5,862 nt of DNA. Source: an uncultured Rubellimicrobium sp. GTDB lineage: Bacteria > Pseudomonadota > Alphaproteobacteria > Rhodobacterales > Rhodobacteraceae. Positions 1 to 5,441 of the stretch are shown one piece after another. The DNA lies in the NCBI GenBank assembly GCA_902805995.1, contig CADCUU010000158.1, positions 1 through 5,862 on the forward strand, read 5' to 3'. The notes under the pieces are model-generated. The model ran no database searches. It had not been told where the DNA came from and worked only from the letters and a program-made list of their open reading frames with translations. The stretch's first letter is position 1. Each line of letters begins with the position of its first letter. Made by a program: the position numbers and the translations under genes.

Positions 1-1
1 G

Positions 2-742
2 CGCGACCGCAATCTCGGCACCCGCATCGACGACGTGGTGGTCCATGTGGGCGACACGCTTTTGCTGGAGGGCACGGCCGAGGACATCCAGCGCCTCGCG
101 GCGGAGATGAACCTCGTGGACATCGCCCATCCCACGAGCCGCGCGTACCGGCGCCGTCACGCGCCCATCGTGATCGCCACGCTCGCCGCCGTGGTGGGCC
201 TGTCGGCCATCGAGGTCGCGCCCATCGAGATCCTGGCGCTGCTGGGCGTGGCCGTGGTGCTGGTGACGCGCTGCATCGACCCGGACGAGGCCTTCGGCTT
301 CATCGACGGGCGGCTCATGGCGATGCTCTTCGCGATGCTGGCCGTGGGGGCGGCGCTGGACCATTCCGGCGCGGTGGACCTGATCGTGGACACGATCGCG
401 CCGGTGATCGCGAACTGGCCGCCGATCCTTCTGCTGTTCACCATCTATGCGCTGACTTCCCTGCTGACGGAGCTTCTGTCGAACAACGCCGTGGCCGTGG
501 TGGTGACGCCCGTGGCCATCGGGCTCGCGCAGACGCTGGGTCTCGACCCGAGGCCGGTGCTGATCCTCGTGATGCTGGGGGCGTCGTTCGGATTCGCAAC
601 GCCCATCGGCTATCAGTGCAACCTTCTGGTCTATGGGCCGGGGGGCTACCGGTTCTCGGACTTCCTGCGGATCGGCATCCCGCTCAACCTCCTGTGCGGC
701 GTCGTGGCCTGCCTTGTGATCCCGCTCTTCTACGATCTCTGA
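2..742 (+). CDS. SLC13-family permease with TrkA-C (RCK_C)-like segment, 3' part (5' end outside window)
   Basis: The reading frame is open from base 2 to a TGA at 740-742, giving the last 246 residues of a protein whose start lies left of the window. Visible residues 1-43 are soluble and contain a turn of the type VGDTLLLEG (16-24), as at the end of a TrkA-C/RCK_C domain. Hydrophobic, membrane-spanning stretches follow from about residue 54 to the end. The stretch TELLSNNAVAVVVTP (156-170) resembles the conserved Asn-containing motif of the C-terminal half of SLC13/DASS permeases, and FGFATPIGYQCNLLVYGPGGY (198-216 region) is the typical following loop. SLC13-type proteins with internal TrkA-C domains are common in bacteria; they import anions such as dicarboxylates or sulfate, usually coupled to sodium, in the inner membrane. 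The substrate cannot be read from this fragment. Family assignment is fairly secure. A GTG at 35 is an internal valine, not the start. Confidence 0.85.
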   Translation, partial: RDRNLGTRIDDVVVHVGDTLLLEGTAEDIQRLAAEMNLVDIAHPTSRAYRRRHAPIVIATLAAVVGLSAIEVAPIEILALLGVAVVLVTRCIDPDEAFGFIDGRLMAMLFAMLAVGAALDHSGAVDLIVDTIAPVIANWPPILLLFTIYALTSLLTELLSNNAVAVVVTPVAIGLAQTLGLDPRPVLILVMLGASFGFATPIGYQCNLLVYGPGGYRFSDFLRIGIPLNLLCGVVACLVIPLFYDL

Positions 743-750
743 GCCGCGAC

Positions 751-778
751 TTGCGGCCCCTTGGGGCGCTGGGATAGA
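751..778 (+). promoter_or_regulatory. Possible promoter of yebC
   Basis: The 71-base gap between the permease gene and yebC contains TTGCGG (751-756) and, 16 bases on, GATAGA (773-778). Each matches the sigma-70 consensus at only three of six positions, but they have proper spacing and lie 36 bases before the yebC start. The spacer contains the short inverted repeat GCCCC-TT-GGGGC (756-767). Alphaproteobacterial housekeeping promoters are often this degenerate. This is a candidate only; yebC could also be read through from upstream. Confidence 0.25.
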
Positions 779-813
779 GGGACGCGATCAAGGGTTTCTC
801 TGGAGACGACGCC

Positions 814-1563
814 ATGGCCGGCCATTCCAAATGGGCCAATATCCAGCACCGCAAGGGCAAGCAGGACAAGCTGCGGTCCAAGCTGTTCTCCAAGCTCTCC
901 AAGGAGATCACGGTCGCGGCAAAGATGGGCGACCCTGACCCGGACAAGAACCCGCGCCTGCGGCTCGCGGTCAAGGAAGCGCGGTCGAGCTCCATGCCCC
1001 GCGACGTGATCGAGCGGGCGATCAAGAAATCGCAGGGCGGCGACGCGGAAACCTACGAGAACATCCGCTACGAGGGCTACGGCCCCGGCGGCATCGCCGT
1101 GATCGTCGAAGCGCTGACGGACAACCGCAACCGCACCGCCTCCAACGTGCGCAGCACCTTCACCAAGAACGGCGGCAACCTGGGCGAGACCAACTCGGTC
1201 GCGTTCCAGTTCGAGAGGAAGGGCGAAATCTTCTACAAGCTGGCGGCCGGCGATGCGGACACCGTGATGATGGCCGCGCTCGACGCCGGGGCGGAGGACG
1301 TGGAGTCCGACGAGGAAGGCCACTGGATCACCACGGGCGAGGACGACCTTGGCACCGTGTCCGCCGCGCTGGAGGGGAGCCTCGGCGAGAGCGAGACGGC
1401 GAAGTTCGTCTGGCGGCCCACGGTCACGACCTCGGCGGATGGCGAGACCTTCGAGAAACTCATGAAGCTCGTCGACGTGCTCGAGGATGACGACGACGTG
1501 CAGACCGTGACCACCAACGTCGAGACGTCGGACGAGGTCATGGCGGCCTACGCGGACTCGTGA
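814..1563 (+). CDS. yebC: YebC/TACO1-family protein (probable translation factor, often annotated as transcriptional regulator)
   Basis: This is a complete 249-residue protein, the usual length for the family. It starts with the family hallmark [18 protein letters not shown] (1-18) and also has [20 protein letters not shown] (86-105) and FTKNGGNLG (116-124), so the assignment is firm. The ATG at 814 is preceded by GGAG (802-805) at 8 bases, and the conserved N-terminus fixes this start. The C-terminal third is acidic, with a DDDD run near residues 226-230. Bacterial YebC proteins were long called DNA-binding regulators (PmpR and others). Mitochondrial TACO1 and more recent bacterial work point instead to a ribosome-associated role that eases translation of proline-rich stretches. 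Which role dominates in this organism cannot be read here. In many proteobacteria yebC sits beside ruvC; that is not the case here. The DMT transporter gene follows after 7 bases. Confidence 0.96.
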   Translation: MAGHSKWANIQHRKGKQDKLRSKLFSKLSKEITVAAKMGDPDPDKNPRLRLAVKEARSSSMPRDVIERAIKKSQGGDAETYENIRYEGYGPGGIAVIVEALTDNRNRTASNVRSTFTKNGGNLGETNSVAFQFERKGEIFYKLAAGDADTVMMAALDAGAEDVESDEEGHWITTGEDDLGTVSAALEGSLGESETAKFVWRPTVTTSADGETFEKLMKLVDVLEDDDDVQTVTTNVETSDEVMAAYADS

Positions 1564-1570
1564 CGACCCG

Positions 1571-2494
1571 ATGGGGGCGGAGGCGGTGCGCCAGCCCCCG
1601 GGGGCCGTTCGGATGACCGCCGGGCGGCCCGTCGCGGGCATCCTGTGGATGGTGGTGACGGGCCTTCTGTTCGTCGGCATGACCGCGATCGTGAAGCATG
1701 TGGGCTCCGACGTGCCGGCGGCGCAGTCTGCATTCCTGCGCTTTGCCCTGGGGCTCCCCTTTGCCGTGCCGATGCTCTGGCCGCTGTTGCGGGAGCGGCT
1801 GACGCCCGCGCAGGTCCGGCTGTTCGGGATGCGGGGCGCTGTGCATACGCTTGGCGTGCTCTGCTGGTTCTACGCCATGACGCGCATCCCGCTCGCGGAG
1901 GTCACGGCGATGAACTACCTCAACCCGGTCTATGTCACGATCGGCGCCGCGCTGTTCCTGGGGGAGCGGTGGGAGGCGCGGAGGCTCCTGGCCGTGGCCG
2001 CCGCCATGGTCGGGGCGCTGGTGATCCTGCGGCCCGGCCTGCGGGAGGTGGAGCCCGGGCACATCGCCATGCTGGGCACCGCGCTGGCCTTTGCGGCGGG
2101 TTACCTCATCGCCAAGCGGCTGTCGGGGCAGGTGAGCGCGTCGGTCGTCGTGGGGATGCTGTCGGTGACGGTGACGCTGGGGCTGCTGCCCTTTGCGGTC
2201 GCGGCGTGGGTGCCGGTCGACTGGGCGGAGCTGGGCTGGTTCTTTGGGACCGCGGTCCTCGCCACGGGGGCGCATTACACGATGACGCGGGCCTTTGCGG
2301 CAGCACCCATCAGCGCGACCCAGCCCGCGACCTTCCTCCAGCTTGTCTGGTCGGTCTTTCTAGGCGCTGCGCTGTTTGGAGAGCCGGTGGACGGCTGGGT
2401 GATCCTGGGCGGCGCGCTCATCATGGCGGCGGTGAGCTTCATCACCTGGCGCGAGGCAGTTGCGCGCCGGGTGAGGCTGGTGGCCGAAGGTTAG
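1571..2494 (+). CDS. DMT superfamily (EamA-type) membrane transporter
   Basis: Up to 307 residues with about ten hydrophobic segments (near 22-39, 52-72, 86-104, 112-129, 136-154, 165-182, 190-212, 220-238, 254-270, 275-292) arranged as two EamA repeats. Repeat ends are recognisable: FLGERWEARRLL followed by GALVILRPG (129-156), and QPATFLQLVWSVFLGAALFGEP (251-272) followed by a final helix. This is the drug/metabolite transporter fold; members export or import small metabolites at the inner membrane, and sequence alone does not name the substrate. The start is uncertain. ATG 1571 adds 14 polar residues and lacks a clear ribosome-binding site. GTG 1586 has GGAGG (1579-1583) too close. ATG 1613 begins directly before the first helix (MTAGRPVAGILW) and best fits the family, but has no good Shine-Dalgarno. 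The 7-base gap after yebC suggests co-transcription. It ends in TAG at 2492-2494, 9 bases from the convergent choV stop. Confidence 0.9.
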   Translation: MGAEAVRQPPGAVRMTAGRPVAGILWMVVTGLLFVGMTAIVKHVGSDVPAAQSAFLRFALGLPFAVPMLWPLLRERLTPAQVRLFGMRGAVHTLGVLCWFYAMTRIPLAEVTAMNYLNPVYVTIGAALFLGERWEARRLLAVAAAMVGALVILRPGLREVEPGHIAMLGTALAFAAGYLIAKRLSGQVSASVVVGMLSVTVTLGLLPFAVAAWVPVDWAELGWFFGTAVLATGAHYTMTRAFAAAPISATQPATFLQLVWSVFLGAALFGEPVDGWVILGGALIMAAVSFITWREAVARRVRLVAEG

Positions 2495-2503
2495 GGGAGC
2501 GGC

Positions 2504-3529
2504 TTAGCCCCGGGGGTCGAGGAGCCGCGCCAGGACGCCGTCGGCCGACACATGGCCCAGGAGAGCCCCGTGTTCCCGGACAGCGAGGGGGCCGCCCCTG
2601 AGACGCTCCATCACCTCGCGGACGGTGGCGTCGGGGCCGATCTCTCCGTGAGGAGAGGGGCCGCCGGGCGGGAGCATCACGTCGCGGGCGCGCAGCACGC
2701 CGAGCGGGTTCATATGCGCCACGAAGTCCGCGACGTAAGGAGTAGCAGGCGCGCGGAAGATGTCGCGGGGCGTGCCGCACTGGACGATCCGCCCGCCTTC
2801 CATGATCGCGATGCGGTTACCGAGCTTGAACGCCTCGTCGAGGTCATGGCTCACGAAGACGATGGTGCGGCCGCGCTGCGCCTGAAGCTGCAGGAGCTCG
2901 TCCTGAAGGCGGGAGCGGATCAGCGGGTCGAGCGCGGAGAAGGGCTCGTCCATCAGGAGGATGGGCGCGTCGGTGGCAAAAGCGCGGGCGAGGCCGACGC
3001 GCTGCTGCATGCCGCCCGAAAGCTCCCCCACCAAGGCGCCCGCGCGGTCGGACAGGTTGACGAGGGCCAGCTCCTCCTCCACCCGCGCGTGGCGTTCGGC
3101 CTTGGACTGGCCCCGCAGTTCGAGGCCCAGGCCCACGTTGTCGCGCACGGTGCGCCAGGGCAGCAGGCCGAACTGCTGGAAGACCATGGCGACGGTCCGC
3201 TGCCGGATCATGCGCAGGGTCTGGGGGTCGGCCCGGGTGACCGAGGACATCTCCCCATCGGTGCGCACGCGGACCTCGCCCCGCACGACGGGGTTGAGGC
3301 CGTTCACGGCGCGCAGGAGCGTCGACTTGCCCGAGCCCGAGAGGCCCATGAGGACGAGGATCTCGCCCTCGGCCACCTCCAGCGAGCAGTCGTGCACGCC
3401 CAGGATCTGGCCCGTGGCGGCCTGAATCTCGGCGCGGGAGCGGCCCTGGTCCATGAGGCCGAGCGCCGGCCCGGGCTCGTTCCCGAAGACGATGCTGACA
3501 TTGTCGAAGACGACGGCGATGTCTGTCAT
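2504..3529 (-). CDS. choV: Choline ABC transporter ATP-binding protein (ProV/OpuAA family)
   Basis: A complete 341-residue ABC ATPase that would power choline import from the cytoplasmic face of the ChoW permease. All nucleotide-binding motifs are intact: Walker A GLSGSGKST (62-70), Q-loop Gln118 in VFQQF, signature LSGGMQQR (170-177), Walker B ILLMDEP (190-196), D-loop SALD (198-201) and H-loop His228. The N-terminal region before Walker A (about 60 residues, including GNEPGPALGLMDQGRSRAEI) is the extension typical of glycine betaine/proline/choline ATPases. After the ATPase core, residues about 280-341 resemble a single reduced CBS-like segment, shorter than the tandem CBS pair of OpuAA/ProV. 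The start ATG overlaps the choW stop as ATGA (3529-3526), and there is no strong ribosome-binding site, so translation is probably coupled. The substrate is inferred from choX; the ATPase alone would fit any quaternary-amine importer. Confidence 0.93.
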   Translation of the reverse strand: MTDIAVVFDNVSIVFGNEPGPALGLMDQGRSRAEIQAATGQILGVHDCSLEVAEGEILVLMGLSGSGKSTLLRAVNGLNPVVRGEVRVRTDGEMSSVTRADPQTLRMIRQRTVAMVFQQFGLLPWRTVRDNVGLGLELRGQSKAERHARVEEELALVNLSDRAGALVGELSGGMQQRVGLARAFATDAPILLMDEPFSALDPLIRSRLQDELLQLQAQRGRTIVFVSHDLDEAFKLGNRIAIMEGGRIVQCGTPRDIFRAPATPYVADFVAHMNPLGVLRARDVMLPPGGPSPHGEIGPDATVREVMERLRGGPLAVREHGALLGHVSADGVLARLLDPRG

Positions 3530-4356
3530 TGCTTGCCGAACCTGAGCATGCGGTCGAGCACGATGGCCACCACCACGATCACGAGCCCCGATTCGAAGCC
3601 CAGCTCCGAATCGACCTGGTTGAGCGCCCGGACGACCGGCGTGCCGAGGCCCGCGGCCCCGACCAGCGCGGCGATCACCACCATCGACAGCGAGAGCATG
3701 ATGGTCTGGTTCAGCCCCGCCATGATCTGCGGCAGCGCGTAGGGCAATTCGACCTTCCAGAGCTTCTGTCGCGGCGTGGCTCCGAAGGCCTCGGCGGCCT
3801 CAAGGAGCGCGGTGGGGGTGGAGGCGATGCCGAGCCGGGTGAGCCGGATCGGCGCGGGCAGGACGAAGATCACGGTGGCCACCAGCGCCGGCACCTCGCG
3901 CAGGCCGAAGAGGACGATGGCCGGGATCAGGTAGACGAAGGTGGGCAGCGTCTGCATGAGGTCGAGCACGGGGCGGAGCCAGGCGTAGAGCCAGGGCCGG
4001 TGCGCCGCGGCGATGCCGATGGGCACCCCGATCGCCATGCAGACGAGGCAGGCGGACAGGACCAGCGCCAGCGTTTCGGTCGTGGCCTCCCAATAGCCCT
4101 GGTTCAGGACGTAGAGCAGGCCCAGCACCACGATGAGGCAGGTCTGCCACGACCGTTGCAGGACCCAGGTCAGGGCCACGAAGATGGCGATGAGCGCCAG
4201 CGGATGCGGCGCCTGGAGGAGCCACAGAGCCCCGTCGATGAAGGCATCGACCGCGTTCCGGAAGGGCCGGACGACGATCCGGCCGTTGCTTTCGATCCAG
4301 TCGAAGACGGCCGCGGCCGTCTCTCCCACGGGGATCTTCCAGGTGAGCCATTCCAT
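3526..4356 (-). CDS. choW: Choline ABC transporter permease (ProW/OpuAB family)
   Basis: A 276-residue integral membrane protein, predicted to form the homodimeric inner-membrane channel of the choline importer. A soluble N-terminal stretch (1-50) precedes about seven hydrophobic segments (near 52-68, 70-86, 93-117, 135-151, 155-172, 218-238, 255-270). The cytoplasmic coupling (EAA) loop is clear: LLEAAEAFGATPRQKLWKVE (184-203) followed by LPYALPQIMAGL, the part that contacts the ATPase. The pattern QTLPTFVYLIPAIVLFG (135-151) is typical of the ProW/OpuAB permeases. The ATG at 4356 is preceded on the minus strand by GGGGGA (4371-4366), about 9 bases away. The gene lies 63 bases after choX and overlaps choV by 4 bases, giving the order binding protein, permease, ATPase. 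Its choice of choline over betaine or proline comes from the adjacent binding protein. Confidence 0.93.
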   Translation of the reverse strand: MEWLTWKIPVGETAAAVFDWIESNGRIVVRPFRNAVDAFIDGALWLLQAPHPLALIAIFVALTWVLQRSWQTCLIVVLGLLYVLNQGYWEATTETLALVLSACLVCMAIGVPIGIAAAHRPWLYAWLRPVLDLMQTLPTFVYLIPAIVLFGLREVPALVATVIFVLPAPIRLTRLGIASTPTALLEAAEAFGATPRQKLWKVELPYALPQIMAGLNQTIMLSLSMVVIAALVGAAGLGTPVVRALNQVDSELGFESGLVIVVVAIVLDRMLRFGKQ

Positions 4357-4382
4357 GAGTCAGCGATCCCCCAGGCTGGGTC

Positions 4383-4413
4383 CGGGGCCGCCCTGCGTTC
4401 GCCAGCGGCCCCG
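4383..4413 (-). promoter_or_regulatory. GC-rich intercistronic hairpin between choX and choW
   Basis: Perfect 9-base inverted repeat CGGGGCCGC (4383-4391) and GCGGCCCCG (4405-4413) with a 13-base loop, starting 7 bases beyond the choX stop codon (4420-4422). No T-run follows in the direction of transcription, so it does not look like a full intrinsic terminator. In ABC importer operons such hairpins after the binding-protein gene commonly protect the upstream message from 3' decay or partly terminate, giving more binding protein than permease. That role is inferred here. Confidence 0.6.
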
Positions 4414-4419
4414 CATGCC

Positions 4420-5337
4420 TCAGAGGCCCATCGCGGTGCGGACGGCGGCCAGACCGTCGCCGCCATCGACCGTCGTCACGCCGGCAAGCCAGGCGTCGAA
4501 GGTCTCCGGATGCTCGACCAGCCACTGCTTCACGGCCTCGTCGGGGTTCAGGCCCTCGTCGAGGATCAGGCCCATCATCTCGTTCTCCATGGGCAGGGTG
4601 AACTTCATGTTCTGGAGAAGCGTGGCCACGTTGGGGCATTCCCCCGCGAAGCCCGCGCGCGTCACGGTGTAGACGTTGCCCTCGCCCCCGAAGAAGTCGT
4701 CGCCGCCCTCGACATACTGGATGTCGAAGTTGGAGTTCATCGGATGCGGCGCCCAGCCCAGGAAGACGACCGGCTCCTCGCCGTCCACGGCGCGGCGCAC
4801 CTGCGCGAGCATGCCCTGCTCGGACGATTCGACGACCTCGAAGCCTTCGAGGAGGCCGCCGGACTCGGTCAGGCCGATGAGGTAGGTGTTGGCCTCGTTC
4901 CCGGGCTCGATGCCGTAGATCTCGCCGTTGAGCTGGTCCTGGAACTTGGCCAAGTCTTCGTAGGTCTTGAGGCCCTGGTCGTAGAGGTAGGTCGGCACCG
5001 CGAGGTTGTACTTGGTGCCTTCGAGGTTGACGCCCACCGTCTCGATGGAGCCGTCGTCGAGGTAGGGCTGGATGGCCGAGGTCTGCGACGGCATCCAGTT
5101 GCCCAGGAACACGTCGAGGTCGCCCTGCGACAGCGCCTCGAAGGTCACGGGGACCGAGAGGACCTGGACGTCCACCTCGTAGCCCAGGCCTTCGAGCACC
5201 TGGCGGGCGGCGGAGGTCGTGGCGGTGATGTCGGTCCAGCCCACGTCCGACAGGCTGACCGAGGTGCAGGCGTCTTGCGCGAAGGCGGGCGCCGCGGCCA
5301 GCAGCGCCACGAGCGAAAGGGCGGCAGTGCGTTTCAT
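4420..5337 (-). CDS. choX: Periplasmic choline-binding protein of ABC transporter
   Basis: A 305-residue secreted binding protein that captures choline in the periplasm and delivers it to ChoW. Residues 1-20 form a signal peptide (MKRTAALSLVALLAAAPAFA) with a probable cut at AFA|QD. The rest is an OpuAC-type fold. Compared from memory with Sinorhizobium meliloti ChoX (Trp43, Asp45, Trp90, Tyr119, Asn156, Trp205), this protein has Trp34, Asp36, Trp81, Tyr110, Asn147 and Trp195, a constant offset of 9 until the last (10). The aromatic box and acidic residue for the trimethylammonium group are thus intact. Only two cysteines occur, C24 and C234, likely a disulfide. The ATG at 5337 was chosen because it begins the signal peptide and is preceded by GGGGAGAG (5349-5342). 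A longer reading from a TTG at 5391 would start inside the operator palindrome and spoil the signal peptide. It is first in the choXWV operon. Confidence 0.95.
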   Translation of the reverse strand: MKRTAALSLVALLAAAPAFAQDACTSVSLSDVGWTDITATTSAARQVLEGLGYEVDVQVLSVPVTFEALSQGDLDVFLGNWMPSQTSAIQPYLDDGSIETVGVNLEGTKYNLAVPTYLYDQGLKTYEDLAKFQDQLNGEIYGIEPGNEANTYLIGLTESGGLLEGFEVVESSEQGMLAQVRRAVDGEEPVVFLGWAPHPMNSNFDIQYVEGGDDFFGGEGNVYTVTRAGFAGECPNVATLLQNMKFTLPMENEMMGLILDEGLNPDEAVKQWLVEHPETFDAWLAGVTTVDGGDGLAAVRTAMGL

Positions 5338-5341
5338 TGTA

Positions 5342-5349
5342 CTCTCCCC
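5342..5349 (-). promoter_or_regulatory. Ribosome-binding site of choX
   Basis: On the minus strand GGGGAGAG lies just upstream of ATG 5337, with its GGAG core 6 bases from the start. It decides the choX start in favour of the signal-peptide methionine over the upstream TTG at 5391. Confidence 0.75.
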
Positions 5350-5375
5350 GGCGCCCCCGATCGGTTGCGCTGTTG

Positions 5376-5395
5376 TTGATTGACGAGTCAATCAA
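5376..5395. promoter_or_regulatory. Putative BetI operator in the choX-betI divergent region
   Basis: TTGATTGAC (5376-5384), GA (5385-5386), GTCAATCAA (5387-5395): a perfect 9-base inverted repeat with a 2-base centre, AT-rich in a very GC-rich setting. Its centre is about 48 bases from the choX start and about 56 from the betI start. Size, symmetry and position match an operator for a dimeric TetR-family repressor, and its ATTGA/TCAAT halves recall BetI sites described in other proteobacteria (from memory). It covers the -35 box of the likely betI promoter, so binding should block betI; the choX promoter probably also lies here. Confidence 0.78.
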
Positions 5396-5407
5396 TGACC
5401 CGATATT
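5380..5407 (+). promoter_or_regulatory. Likely betI promoter
   Basis: TTGACG (5380-5385, five of six consensus positions for -35) and GATATT (5402-5407, four of six for -10) are separated by 16 bases. Transcription would start near 5413-5415, giving a leader of about 28 bases. The -35 box lies inside the operator palindrome, which predicts autorepression. For choX on the opposite strand no equally good promoter is visible: TTGCCA (5419-5414, minus) could be a -35, but the -10 opposite it (ATTGAT, 5396-5391) is poor. Confidence 0.5.
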
Positions 5408-5419
5408 GCCGTCTGGCAA
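5406..5419. repeat. Short inverted repeat TTGCC-GTCT-GGCAA near the betI transcription start
   Basis: A perfect 5-base inverted repeat with a 4-base spacer, 10 bases beyond the main palindrome and spanning the end of the betI -10 box and the predicted start of transcription. It could be a second, unrelated regulator site, or chance at this length. Confidence 0.3.
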
Positions 5420-5441
5420 CCGTTTTCTTACGCGAGGTGCC

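Noticed and set aside
756..767. Inverted repeat GCCCC-TT-GGGGC after the permease stop, as a terminator
   Set aside because: The 2-base centre gives only a short real stem and no T-run follows. It overlaps a possible promoter spacer and may be chance in GC-rich sequence.
730..1680. A 316-codon minus-strand frame opposite yebC
   Set aside because: yebC is certain on the plus strand; the antisense product is Arg/Val/Gly/His-rich without recognisable motifs.
2494..2513. GGGG...CCCC pairing around the convergent stop codons as a bidirectional terminator
   Set aside because: The pairing is short and needs bulges, and neither side has a T-run.
2552..3742. A 396-codon plus-strand frame opposite choV
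   Set aside because: An antisense shadow of choV, which has every ABC ATPase motif. The plus-strand product has low-complexity composition and no domain.
4370..4380. Palindrome CCCAG-G-CTGGG upstream of choW
   Set aside because: A single-base centre cannot form a useful hairpin, and at this length such symmetry is expected by chance in GC-rich DNA.
3529..5379. A 616-codon open frame on the plus strand opposite choX and choW
   Set aside because: It is rich in Glu, His, Gly, Arg and Asp in the pattern produced by reading a GC-rich gene antisense. No recognisable domain, and the opposite strand carries well-identified proteins.
5338..5391. Longer choX starting at TTG 5391
   Set aside because: It would begin inside the operator palindrome, add 18 polar residues before the signal peptide, and ignore the good ribosome-binding site at ATG 5337.
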